From contig JAKZHN010000017.1 of NCBI GenBank assembly GCA_037179335.1, positions 802,999-866,998 on the forward strand: 64,000 nt of DNA, given 5' to 3'. The stretch comes from Cyclaneusma minus. Lineage: Eukaryota > Ascomycota > Leotiomycetes > Marthamycetales > Marthamycetaceae. The notes beneath the pieces are model-generated. The model did no database searches. It saw only the letters and a list, made by a program, of their open reading frames with translations, and was not told the origin of the DNA. Positions 22,172-33,210 of this stretch are shown here, piece by piece (positions within the stretch are counted from its first letter, which is position 1; each line of letters starts with the position of its first letter). Position numbers and translations under genes: made by a program.

Positions 22172-24136
22172 CTAAGCGGCAGCTACACCATTCTGGCCTG
22201 CTTCGCCTCCAATTCTTTTCCGGTTCGAGAACAGTGCTAGAACGAAGGCAACCCCCATCGAAGTACATGCCAATGCAAACGTCACCTTCAGGCCCCGCAT
22301 ATACCCAATCTGCACCCCCAGCAGGCTTGAGCCAAACTGCTCGAGCTCTGTTGCTCCAGCGGACAACACAGCAGCAGGAGAAACATCTGGTGCAGTGCTG
22401 GGTAGTTCGATCAGGAGTCGGTTGGAAAACGCGGCTGCGGCACCGGATTGCATAAAGGCACCGCCAATGGTCTGAAAGCCTGTAGGACGCGAGTTTGGTC
22501 AATACCTTACGCTGAGACCAGATGGTAGGCAGAGATTAGGAGAACTTACACATGAGAATTGCAGTTGTTGCAGCCATGTCGTTCTCAGCAGAATGTGCCT
22601 GCGCCATAATCATAGGCACTTGAACACCAAATCCGTTTCCAATACCAGCTAGAATCTGATATCCAATCCATTTCCCTGCCCCGGTACCGATGTCGAAGGT
22701 ATAGATCAAACCGCATCCAACCGTCGCAACCGCAGCACCTCCTATAACAAAAGGGGCAGGATAGCCAGTCATCGATATTAAAATGCCACTCAACACCGTG
22801 CAAATCGACACGGCGATGATGAAAGGAAGGTTATGAACGCCTGACCCAATAGCCGACACGCCATCAATGCTCTGAAAGTAAATTGGCAGGTAATAAATCA
22901 CCACAATATACGAACCGAAGAAGAAAAATCCCGTCGCTGAAGGTATCGCATGGCGTTTCACGAGTCGCGGAGCACACATCGCTTTCTCGCCAACGTAAAT
23001 TTCCCATGCTACGAGAACAGCGGAAAGGAGCACGAAGCCGATGAGCAAGCCGATGATGATGGAGCTGTGCCAGGGGTGACTTACGCCGCCGTATTGCATG
23101 GCGAGGATGTAGCAGGTGACGCATGCTACCATCAAGCATGTTCCGATGGGATCCATCTGGAGCAACTTGGAGCGCAGAGTCCCATTGTTATGATTTTGAG
23201 AAGATGCAGGGTTGTGGAAGAAAAAAGTGATGAAGCAAACAGAGAGAGCGCCGACGGGTAGATTGATGTAAAAACACCATCGCCATGTAACTTCTGCTGT
23301 GAAAACACCACCGAGGAGGGGGCCTACGACGGATGCAATTCCTAGTATCCTCAATCAACTTCATGCGCTAGTCCCTTCGAATTACCAATATCTGATTCTG
23401 ATATGAACGTACCGTACGACAGGCCGATCAGTCCCGTAAAAATAGGTCTCTGCTTCGGCGGCGCACTGAAAGCAGCTAGTGTGAAAGAGCCTGTGTTGAC
23501 CCCCGCAGCACCCAGTCCTGCAATCGCACGACCGATGATGAGGACTGCGGATGAGGGAGCGATGGCGCAGACTAGACTTCCGATTTCGAAGAGGAAGATG
23601 GCTAGGAGGAAGATGAGCTTTAGGCTGAAGAAGCCGTATGCCTTGCCCCCTATTCGTGAATGAATGATGGTTAGCAGTGTCAGGGCTAAAGCGAGTGAGG
23701 AGAGAACACTGATACACTCACAGGCTGTTTGGAAACTGGCGGTTACTAGGAAAAAGGCTGAGCCGTACCAGGCTACGTCGGAGAGACTGTTGAAGGAGTC
23801 GGTTATTTGGGGGATGGCTGTGGCTATGATTGTCTGATGAGAATTGAGAGTAGCTTGTTAGTATGTTTGAGGGCTTGACAAAGGAGGCGGAGAGGTGAGG
23901 TTTTTGCGAAACTTGTTACTTACGAAATCTAAGGATGTGAGGAAGATGGCTAAGATCAGGGCGATCATCACAAAGGCGGTTTGGAGAACAGAGTTGGTGT
24001 CCTCAGGGGCTGGGGACCCATCTTTCTCCTGTTTTTCATGGAACGGTTCCTGTGAGGAAACATGGTTGATGATTTGCTTCTCGTGGAGCGAATTCTTCGA
24101 GGAGACATGGTTGATAATTTCGACTTCTTTCTTCAT
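22172..24136 (-). CDS. MFS efflux pump, DHA2 (14-helix) family
   Basis: Five exons (24136-23924, 23833-23722, 23649-23413, 23341-22550, 22479-22172) join in phase to 553 aa. Order: a hydrophilic N-tail with two tandem 15-16 residue repeats (both 'IINHVSS...HEKQ'), helix 1 'FVMIALILAIFLTSLDF' joined to 'TIIATAIPQITDSFNS', signature 'IIGRAIAGLGAAGV', then 'GPLLGGVFTAEVTWRWCFYI' (motif C) and 'NLPVGALSV', which are typical of DHA2 toxin exporters. The C-terminal half ends 'LALFSNRKRIGG'. Such pumps export fungal metabolites at the plasma membrane. Two TACCCCACC words lie about 820-860 bp upstream, the same word as in the PKS promoters, so export of the PKS product is a fair inference. Confidence 0.9.
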
Positions 24137-24373
24137 GATGATGTGATGGATGCCGGTAGTAGGGTTGGCCGATAGACACCGACTGACCGGCTTGGGGGAG
24201 GATGCAGCATGGCAAATAAGCTCTGTTCCTTCTTATGTACGTACCTAGGTACCCACACTTGGACAGCGCGGTTCGATATTGCAGGCTGCGAGACGACCCC
24301 TTGTCAAACAAGAGATTCCTGACACACGTCTTGATTATGAGTTTTCGATTTTTGACTTTTATGACAGTTCTGT

Positions 24374-24655
24374 CTGTACTCGCGACGTAAACTAGTGTAT
24401 AGTAATGTGGTTGGGGAGCCAATTGAATTGGTAGAATTAGCTTGCTTCTGCCAATAAGGGGCGACTTGAACAATGCGAGTAAATACCTGAGGCTATTGCA
24501 AGTGATTAACGTGCTATTGATGTCATTTGAGCCTTTTTTTTTTGGAGGCGTTTGGATTGGTCACCTGCAAGACAGAGTGTTTAATTAAGCAAATCCATAG
24601 CTGCATGAGGAAAACTGGGCCGCACTACTATACACTAGTTTACAGCACGAGTACT
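24374..24655. mobile_element. MITE-like element with 35 bp inverted ends
   Basis: The left end 'gtactcgcgacgtaaactag' continues through 'tgtatagtaatgtgg' to 24408. The right end, 24621-24655, is its reverse complement with about five mismatches ('ccgcactactatacactagt' then 'ttacagcacgagtac'). The interior is about 210 bp, AT-rich and non-coding. No clear target-site duplication is visible beyond possible GTAC/TA symmetry. It lies 240 bp upstream of the DHA2 pump start. Confidence 0.55.
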
Positions 24656-24954
24656 TGGACAAGCTTTTCCCTTATCTTTATTGCTTTTGGTTGCTTTATG
24701 CTTTGGAATATCGCACTACTTCCATCCCTCGGAGACCTTCGAACTTTCAAACCACTCGGGATATCTCGGCGCTCACTTACTTCAATCTGGATCAAGACCT
24801 TTGGTTGTCTTGAATTACCTCGAATGCTCCTCATAGTTCCATTCATAGTATGGTTCAATTTTCCCGGTCCATTTTCTGGATCCATTGGCGGCTCTACTCA
24901 GGTCTGCGATGTGCAATTGAGACAAGGAACCCAAGCCTTGGAAATCGGCGGAAG

Positions 24955-24997
24955 TACCCCACCCTTGGCTCTACCCCATGGGGTAGAGTACCCCACC
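24955..24997. promoter_or_regulatory. Two TACCCCACC words around a 20 bp palindrome
   Basis: TACCCCACC occurs at 24955-24963 and again at 24989-24997. Between them is the perfect palindrome ctctaccccatggggtagag (24969-24988), itself built on the same core. The divergent PKS and OMT/monooxygenase promoters carry the same word. It probably acts on the DHA2 pump (start 24136, transcribed away from here). Binding by the C2H2 regulator is an inference. Confidence 0.5.
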
Positions 24998-25009
24998 GGA
25001 ACCCCGTGC

Positions 25010-26055
25010 CCCACGGGAACCACTTACCTATATTTAAGTTGCAACATCCCGGGTCCGCCAATTGTATCGAAGACAAGATGCTCGCAGAACTCTTGGTGTT
25101 TTCTTTCGACGAAGCAACATCGAGAATGGCATGATAGCATTCGGTCCAGACTGATAGCAGAGCTTATCGAAACGCAGCCGGTGATCGGTAGTGGTGGATC
25201 GAGTCGGGAAGTGGCATACGCATGACTGGAATGCGTTTTCCTGTCTTTTTGGCACAATGAAAACTTGGAGCGTTGAAGTTCACGAAGGAATTCAAGTCCA
25301 ACGTGTAGGAGCATCTGTACTGTAGCACAGAGACTCGCTGAGGTTCAAGCGGAAGACCGGGGGTATTTGGATATACCGAATGGCGATAGGGTTGAGTGTT
25401 TCCAAATAGACTCAGATCGAACCAGGGCGCTGGTATTCATCTGGGGGCAGTAATGCAGGCAGCTTGAAATCAAGGCCTTTTGATTGTTTTTCAAGCTGCA
25501 AGTCGGACTTCGGGTTTTACGACTAGTCGAACACACGGAGAAGTTGTAGAGCGAGTCAGAGAGATATGGGACGCGCGGGCATAGCTTCTCCTGTATTTAA
25601 GCAAGCTAGAGCCCTGGCATTCGGAAGCTGGTGGTGCTGGAGCTTGCAATAGATTCAAATGCATCAGCGTCACCGAAATCCCAGTCAGTAACCCATCATC
25701 CATCCTTGGCCCCTTGCGTGAAGTGATAGAATCGCTGAGGAAATTGAAGCTCCACGCAGCGCTAATTGATGAAAATAACCGAGAGAGAAGTAACGAGAGA
25801 AGCAGAATGAAATGTCTATGTGAAGAAGATTCGTGTCTACCTGAAAATTTGGGGGTATGATAAGTAACGAAGGACGCTGTCAACAGAAGATCACTGTCGC
25901 TGGCTGCCAAGTAACACCAAACCAGATTCCGCAAAGAAGACCCACTCCCTCCCCACTTTTTCAGGAACACACTCTGACCGTGCACGGCCAAAGACTCAGG
26001 GACTGACCCCAAGCTTCCGGGAACAACAGCACATCATTCCCATGGACCCGTTCTC
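25010..26055. other. Intergenic, no gene recognised
   Basis: Open frames on both strands (up to 232 codons on +) lack domains, start contexts and splice support. The left part belongs to the pump's upstream region and the right end is the 3' side of the FSH hydrolase. Confidence 0.4.
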
Positions 26056-26916
26056 TCAGATGCGGCACGCGAGCAGCTCTGCGACCATCTTCACCACTGC
26101 GGCGACGTCGCTGGTCTTGGTAGGCACGAAGTGGTCGCCATCCCACGTGAACAGCTTCCTCGAATCCGCGGAGCATCCGTAGTACAGCCACTCATCTTGA
26201 GACAAAAGCACAGAATCGTGGGTGCCGTAAACGTGGACTGTCGGAACTCGAACCATCGAAGTGATCGACTTTTTCCGCGGCATTGCATAGCTTGGCGACG
26301 GAAGCAGCGAGACGAATGGCGCCGGTCCAGCAATCAGGACAGCAAAACGAAAGGCCGGCAACGAGGCAGGTTGGCCGTGCTCATGCTCATACTGCTGTCT
26401 CAAGATCAGACTCGCCGCAATCTTTGCTCCCTGGCTGAAGCCCAGCAAGCCCACCCATGGGCCCGTCCCTCCCGCCCGATCATCCTCTTCCATGGCCGTT
26501 CTCAGACTCTGATCGATCTTCTCAACAACCAGCTCGACATCTTCAGGATCCTCATCGATGCTCTCAACGCCTTGGCCCTTTCCCGGTCCCACTCCAAGTG
26601 CGGGAGGAAGCCATGCTCGAAACGGACCCCAGTGTCTGAAGGTGCCGGTGATGAGCGGACCTGACGAAGCAAAGAACGGCCCATCAGCGTACACAAATCT
26701 CGCATGGTCGGCCAGCTTCGCCTGGAGCACTCGGGCTGAGATCTGGAAGATCCGAGAATTAGTGCCGCCGCCATGAAGGCATAGGATTCTGGGCTTGTGG
26801 AGAGATGGATCGGCGGTTTTGAAACGCGACGGCGCCATTGGATGGTCTACTACGCTGCAGCTTGCATCAACGTGAAGATATGTTCGGGAGGTGGCGGTGT
26901 CTTGGGGAAGCGACAA
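26056..26916 (-). CDS. FSH-family serine hydrolase (LovG-like)
   Basis: Single exon, 286 aa (a second in-frame ATG would give 260 aa). Alpha/beta-hydrolase of the FSH1 family: 'KPRILCLHGGGTNSRIF' with the oxyanion strand, 'FVYADGPFF', nucleophile elbow 'LLGFSQGAK' (Ser161), acid 'YGTHDSVL' (Asp234) and 'WDGDHFVP' (His262), so the triad is complete. Family members next to fungal PKS genes (LovG being the best-known case) release polyketides from their synthases or edit them by hydrolysis. The non-reducing PKS here ends without a release domain, so this enzyme is a candidate trans-acting releasing esterase. Against a firm link: it is 19 kb away, and its own promoter carries no clear TACCCCACC but ends in the poly-G tract. 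Confidence 0.85.
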   Translation of the reverse strand: MSLPQDTATSRTYLHVDASCSVVDHPMAPSRFKTADPSLHKPRILCLHGGGTNSRIFQISARVLQAKLADHARFVYADGPFFASSGPLITGTFRHWGPFRAWLPPALGVGPGKGQGVESIDEDPEDVELVVEKIDQSLRTAMEEDDRAGGTGPWVGLLGFSQGAKIAASLILRQQYEHEHGQPASLPAFRFAVLIAGPAPFVSLLPSPSYAMPRKKSITSMVRVPTVHVYGTHDSVLLSQDEWLYYGCSADSRKLFTWDGDHFVPTKTSDVAAVVKMVAELLACRI

Positions 26917-27104
26917 GAGTTTGGGAAGCGATAGCGTTTCGGGCAGCGACGGAGCCTGGAAGAAGCGACGAAAATGTTGGACTTGAAGGTCGTAACAGTC
27001 GTGGATTTGATCTTTGAATCATGATGTGATATTTGTTGGTTTTGGTGGTGCTTGGTTTTTATCGGCCTGGGAGGCAGTAGTTTTTGTCACGTGGCTTGTC
27101 CCGT

Positions 27105-27186
<82 letters not shown>

Positions 27187-27231
27187 TTTTTTGGGGTGGG
27201 GCGGGGTTTTTTTTTTTCCGGGGGTGTGGCC

Positions 27232-27262
<31 letters not shown>
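27105..27262. repeat. 80-base poly-G followed by 28-base poly-C
   Basis: An unbroken G run covers 27105-27184. G/T blocks follow, and then an unbroken C run at 27235-27262. A further 13-G run lies at 27440-27452. Such runs can form G-quadruplexes, but their length is also typical of sequencing or assembly error. The translated Gly/Pro frames across it are artefacts. Confidence 0.9.
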
Positions 27263-27469
27263 GGGAGGTTGCTATTGTCACTGCCGCTTGTATTGCCGCT
27301 GTCAAACCCAACTCCCGGTATCTTGGTCAACATGCATCGGAGCCCCCGACATCAGCGTGTGAGCAATTCTGCGATTGGTTGGCCTGTATTTAAGCTTTTC
27401 ATCCCGTACATTTTTCATCCGCTCCTTCCGTACTACGGCGGGGGGGGGGGGGCGGTGTTATTTTACACT

Positions 27470-27800
27470 ACGGCATAGGGACGGCACAGGGACGGCGTTA
27501 TGGTATTACACGGTATTATGGTACAGGACGGTAACCGCACGGTCCAGCTAAATTAATATAATATACTATGTACCTTTGTGTATTTAAATCCGAAAGTCCT
27601 TGGCATTAGTTACCAGCATGGCTCTATAGTACAATGTGAAATTGGAAAACGCAAGGCCTTGAGTTCGAGTTAAGCTCAAGGCCATGCTTTTGCTTTTCTT
27701 AATTTGTATTTTAGCTATACCATGCACCGTGCTGCACCGTGTTGCACCGTGCTATACCGTGCTATACCATGCTATACCATGCTACCGTCCCAGTATAGTT
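27470..27800. mobile_element. Foldback element with 10 bp subrepeats
   Basis: The right arm (27722-27788) is a 10-bp tandem array: caccgtgctg, caccgtgttg, caccgtgcta, taccgtgcta, taccatgcta, taccatgcta. The left arm (about 27470-27545) contains the complementary words 'gggacgg', 'atggta' and 'cacggta', so the arms can pair. Inside is a hairpin GGCCTTGAG (27655-27663) / CTCAAGGCC (27675-27683). No coding capacity. It looks like a small non-autonomous foldback transposon. Confidence 0.45.
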
Positions 27801-28215
27801 TAAAAGCCTATACCGTCTAGTCTCCGCCCTTATTCCGGTCACTAATTGTGCACCGCACAGTGGTTTCAGCACCGCACTCAGGCGGTATAACTGGACTACC
27901 CCGCCCCCTCTAGGTATCGCCCATCTTCCCTTTTACAAAACCATCGCCAGGGAAGCGCGCTCTTGCAACCTTTTCCAAGATCCTCCTGAACAGATATCCA
28001 GCATTCATCTCGATCGATCTAAGCAGCTGTTCAGTTTCAAATTATTCGGTGAGCTGTCAGGCCTGGCTTGGCTGTTCCAGGGCTGTCTTGGCTGGTCTGT
28101 TACCTCTTGAGCACTCCTATGTCGACCGACTTATCAACTCACAATTCCGGCTCAGACCATGAAATACGACTCAAAATAGCTCAGAAAATTGCCGACCTCC
28201 GAATAACTTCCGACA

Positions 28216-31200
28216 ATGAGTTCTAATACAGTCCCGCGCCGTGGGAGACAATGCTCGTATTGCGACCGCTCTTTCTCCAGGACGGAACATCTTCTCAGAC
28301 ATGAACGCTCTCGTATGTTCCACAAAGCCATACCAGTATCATACTCTAATTATGTTCTTTCAGATCGCAATGAGCGCCCATACCGGTGCGAGAGCTGCAG
28401 TATAATGTTCGGCCGGCAAGACACTTTCAAAAGACACCAGTCGAAGTATCACAGTGGCCCTATCAACGGCAACTCGCAGCAACACCAACACCGACAGGCA
28501 CAAACAATGAGCCCTGGAGCAGCACCAGTCACCGTGTCAGAAGCGTTCGACACAACTGCTACTACGCAGTCCCTCGTCCCCGACTCAATAGACTTGTTCC
28601 TGATGAACAACTCTGTGTCGGATTTTTCGACTCCGAAACTTGACTTTTCGTCAGTCTCTTCATTCGACCATTTTGGTATTTCGACAGACAGAGCATACGA
28701 ATCCTCGCATTCGGATCTCACCTCAACTGCGAGCTATTTCACCCCTCTGTTAGAGAATACCCCTGCTGTAGCCCATCCAACACAAGCACCGGATTCGCCA
28801 GAATGGAGAGGTTCCTTTGTCATCTCAGAGCAGAAACACCATCAACTGATGTTGGAGATCAATATGGTTGCACAGGTAAGTGTCATTCTAGTAGTCATAT
28901 TATCTGTTGGATATTTTGACAGCAGTGCGAGCTCCCGGCCTTTGCTTGCTTGAATAAAGAAAGGGCAATTCCAGGGTGTTCCATAATGCTCACTCCACAG
29001 CAAGATCTGGTCCAGTACGACTAGAACTTCTCAGCAGTCAGCATCGACGTCTTGTTCCCATAAACTGACATGTCTCTTTACTGACATTTTTCGACGTGCC
29101 GACTTTGCTAGCGAGTGCTGCAATGGTCAGTTCGAAACAGCCTCTCAAGCTGAATTCTGGGAGAGAGTATTGAATTCGACGTTCATTTGGGTGAGTTGAC
29201 CGTCAGGGAAACGCCGTGGGAGAAGGCCTGACTCCGTCGGTGTGTTTTGCGATTCGTGATTGCTTTTTGGCAGTCTTCTGCTGCCATTGTGACTTGGCGA
29301 GGCTGCTTTCATGAGGCCTTATTGTCGCAATTGCGATTTTTATTGCCATGGCGGCGACGACTCGTTGCTATAAGAAACCAGGGCCATTTTACCCCCAGGT
29401 AACATGCCAAGCTCTGATTTGAAACCCTTGCAGTTATACTGCTATGCGCATGCGCTATTTGGCCGTTGGAATACCCAGCAAGGGTCCATATGGTCGGCAC
29501 AGGCTACTTGTGGTTGTGCGGTCTTACTGCAGAAGCGAAATGCTTTAAGTCCATGTTTCGATCATCGACGGCAGGTTGCCTTGTCGCTTCCTCGAGCGCT
29601 GTCTTGCTATTATGTTTAATTTGATTTTTTCCCGAGATTCCATCCTTTGACCAGTTTGGAAGACCTGGGCTTTAGCTTGCTCCAATATAGAAAATGCTAT
29701 TCCAGCGGCGAATTCTATGCTTTGATTCTTTTCTTTACGTGATGTGACCCCTTTTTTACGTGCCCAGTCCTGCTAGCCAGCGCTGCAGTGATTATTTTGA
29801 GGAATATGTCTGACAGGCCCGAATATCTAACTCTCTACATAGGCACAAGGACTTAGTGACCTGGATATCCCCACTCGCTTTACACTGGAGAGATTTCTAG
29901 ACACTTTCGCCGAGTGCTTTCTGGTATACCTTCCATGTATTCATACACCAACTTGGAAAGCGGAAACAGCTCCTTCTTGTATGATCCTGGTTATGTCATC
30001 TATTGGCGCCAGTTATCACGATGACCATACAAACTCTTCTTCACTCTATCTTCTCGCCAAAGCCTTGCTGCGGAAACATGTAAGTGTAGCAAGGCCTCCA
30101 TGAAATCCATTCGCTGACCCGCAGAAGACTGAGTGGACTCCGCATACCATCGCAAATGAGCCATTATGGGTGCTTCAGTGTCTTCTCCTGATCATGATGC
30201 ATGGCTGTAAGAGTGCGAGTTTCAAGGAATATCAAGAGTCTGTTTCCTTAGCGCCTCTGTTGATAGAGGTACGTTTGAAGAAGCTGGCAAGGATCCGTGA
30301 TCGCTTGTGTGAATCCTTAATCTGGGATTTACTCGAGTGCAGTCGCTGATGTACAAATGCATTCTAGGGTACTCGACACCGAAAGCTTCCAACACATACT
30401 GCGGATTCGCCTGGAGAAGAGACTGCTCTTTTGGGCCAGTGGTATGAATGGATTGAGTCTGAGATGACCGTAAGGTAATTACAAGTCTCCTCCATTTTGC
30501 ACTTGGAGAAATTACTAACAAATCAATGCAGGACGATTTGGGCGATATACGTTTATCTCAGTGTTCTAGGCGTCCATTTTCAACTTGCGTGTAGTCTCAG
30601 TAACTCGGATGTGAGCGACTGTTTCCTGCCTTGCGAGGAATCCGAGTGGATGAGCACAACTCCAGCAGCATGGGTAGATCGCAGGCGATCCAACTCAAAA
30701 CCACCAACTCGGTTCTCGGATGCAATGCGGGCCCTCTCATCATCTCCAAACGAACCACCGCTGAGCCTCAGTACCTTTGGCTCGCACATAACGCTGCACG
30801 GTATAGTAAGACAACTAGCAAGCATCTATCAAGATGTTTGGATTTTGGCAGCAACTCCCACGCTAGTCCAGCAATTTGAACAAGCTCTGGCTAGATGGCG
30901 AATGTGCTCCGAGCAAAATCCAGACTTTCATGTCTCTCCGAGGTATCCGAGCGGAGTCATTGCCGCGAATGCAATGTCACTGTATCGCCAAGCACATGTT
31001 CGACTATGTGCCAACTTCGGGCCTCTTCGGTCGGCTTTTGCGACCCGGGATGTGCAAACCATCGTGGAGAGCATAAGAAATATTGAAATTGCCATTAGCA
31101 GCTCAGATACATGCCTCAGAGCAGCTCGATGTGCTTTTGAGGCTTTCCAAACCTCGGCCAAAATGGGACTGTTTTTGAACGGTTGCATCTCGGGATGGTA

Positions 31201-31568
31201 TCGCAAGTTGTTATTCAATTTGTATTTTCTAGAGTGCTGTAAGTTATCTACCTAATCCTCATTCTTGCGCAGAACAATCTATTTGAAGGCTGACAAGTCG
31301 TGTTTCTCAAGGCCTTTTTCTGAGTTTTTGGATTCGGGAACAATCTCGTCGCTCTGCATCAGACCGATCTCTAGAGGAAAATAATCTTGTGAGGTTGACC
31401 CAAGAAACCCTGAAAGAAGTCAACTTGGACCCAATTCTTGCAAGAAAGCCGTGTTCAATACAAGTCATTTATGCGTCGGCCTTGGTTTTTGAACTTGGTA
31501 ATGCATCAGAACTTCATGGCATCGTTGCTGAAGTGCTGGGAATATATGCAGATGATCTAATAGAATAG
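28216..31568 (+). CDS. C2H2 zinc-finger transcription factor with Fungal_trans domain
   Basis: Seven exons (28216-28312, 28364-28875, 29843-30079, 30125-30268, 30368-30474, 30532-31238, 31312-31568) join in phase to 686 aa. Two C2H2 fingers lie at residues about 13-66: 'CSYCDRSFSRTEHLLRHERS' (the exon join completes the next His), then 'YRCESCSIMFGRQDTFKRHQ' followed by 'SKYH'. A Ser/Thr-rich linker leads to the fungal-specific regulatory domain ('RFLDTFAECFLVYLPCIHTP', 'EPLWVLQCLLLIMMHGCKSA', 'RTIWAIYVYLSVLGVHFQLA'). Nuclear regulator; genes of this build often sit inside the cluster they control. Intron 2 is very long (967 bp) for this window. It is the best candidate for reading the TACCCCACC words; a variant TACCCCGCC lies 310 bp upstream of its own start. 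Confidence 0.85.
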
Positions 31569-31776
31569 ATGTGTGACAAGCAGAGTTTGTACTAGATCCG
31601 ACAAGAAGGCAGAACTGAATACATGTTTGAACTCAAATCAAATCTAAGAACGTCTTACCTCTAGAGACTAACTAATCGTATTCACTTTCTTAGAACCAAG
31701 TGCTCTTAGAAGATATAGTTGTACATGAGCATACACCTCTGCAGTATCCATCATTCAACCACGTATCTAGCATCTA

Positions 31777-33210
31777 CTATGCCGTCTCCTTTTCCGGCTG
31801 CCATTCAGCTTCAATGAACCACATTGTGCTCTTTGGCGGCTTCCAGGCCTTCTGAAAAACAAAACGCGGATCAGCTTTCTCAAAGAGACCGGCCCATTGA
31901 TCAACCGACCTCTCGCCGGTGTTGTTAACCGCCTGACCCAACAGATCCATGCATCGAATGCTACGATACTCCATCCAGGGTACAGTACCGGGATCCGGAA
32001 TCGTACCATCGTTGATGACAACCTTTGCTCCTTCCTTGAGGACTGGGATGAGAGCGTGCAGCATTTTGACGGCATATTTGTCGGGGAATCCATGAAATAC
32101 CCACCTATAGAAGTAGACATCGGCTACCAAGTGTTGCGGCTTGAAAATGTCATGAGCTTCCAGTCTCACACGAGACTTCAAATGCTCGGGCACTGAATTC
32201 TTGACTTCATCCGTGATTGTTTCGGGGAGGTCTTGGACCACAAGCTTGAGCTTGGGATTGGCCTCAGCAATTGCCATCGACGCAAAGCCGATACTGCCAC
32301 CCATCTAGGAGTCGAATCTCAGGGTCAGAGCTTTATCTTATACGTGAAGAGAGGAGTAGGTACTTACATCAACTGCCAATCCCTCACCACCGCCAACATC
32401 ACCCCAAGGATAACCAGTCACGGTGTGAGAGACATCAAAACCCGTGCCACCACCGTGTGCTTTCATACTCTTGCCATATCTGTCCGCCATAGCCGGTCTG
32501 GCCGTGATGTGCTCAAACCATTTGAGATTGTGACCATTGGCAACATTGACTCCAGTCTCATTCGGCTCCTCACTGCCAGGCCATTTCTGCATCGCCGTGA
32601 CCGAGTTGGCGAAAGCAGACCACATGTCGTTACAGAAGAGTCCCACCCACGAATGGATGGTCTCATCTTCCAAGAGCAATCTTGACGCACGGTTATGAGC
32701 AACAAAGCCCAGTTCCGGCTCGCAGAAAAAGCGGTTGGTGATGGCATGACGGATCAATCGTCGCATGTTCCACAAAGGCACGTAATTGCCAGTCAGCTCA
32801 TGGCAAGTTTTCGTCACGTCCTCATAGGAAACTTTGCCGTCCAGGGGGACGGCCTCAGGAACTCTGAAGGTCCATATGGCCTGCAGGGACAATGGATCCA
32901 GGGCCTGCCAGACATGGTTAGCCAAGTTCAACGTCATACACCTCCCTTCACTAAAGCTTACATCCCAACAGATGTTCCGAATGTGATCTTTGGGTCCATG
33001 GGAGAGAGCATAGAGCTCCTTAGTAGCGGCGATCAAGTCGAGTCGAGCCTCGAAGGGACCAACCTCCTCTGGAGAGATTGGCCATTCGGCAAGACCATCC
33101 ACATCGAAAGAAGGAGGATCGATGCCCTTGGATGCACAAAAGTCGGTGAGAATTTTTGTCTTCTCGGAGATGACATTGGAGAGGGTGACAAGCTGGTTGG
33201 GAGATGTCAT
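31777..33210 (-). CDS. O-methyltransferase (family 2, SAM-dependent)
   Basis: Exons 33210-32962, 32904-32368 and 32304-31777 give 437 aa; the 57 bp first intron keeps the frame open if not removed. The N-terminal half is the helical dimerisation domain ('NMRRLIRHAITNRFFCEPEL', 'AHNRASRLLLEDETIHSWVG'). The SAM site is 'GLAVDMGGSIGFASMAIAE' (from residue 259), with 'LKLVVQDLPETI' as motif II. The catalytic His is in 'RWVFHGFPDK' (about residue 333), followed by 'AKVVINDGTIPDPG'. This is the layout of plant-type COMT and fungal polyketide O-methyltransferases. It likely methylates a phenolic OH of the cluster product. It shares an 805 bp promoter with the divergent FAD monooxygenase, which holds two TACCCCACC words. 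Confidence 0.9.

Noticed and set aside
24527..25225. 232-codon plus-strand frame
   Set aside because: Begins inside the MITE-like element and crosses the promoter words and palindrome; no family resemblance.
25491..26012. 173-codon minus-strand frame downstream of the FSH hydrolase gene
   Set aside because: No domain and no start context; Ser/Leu-rich chance frame.
27014..27478. Open frames encoding poly-Gly or poly-Pro proteins on both strands
   Set aside because: They exist only because of the G and C homopolymers; no start context, domain or normal codon use.
27615..27690. tRNA-like sequence with A-box and B-box-like words
   Set aside because: Cannot be folded into a cloverleaf; treated as part of the foldback element.
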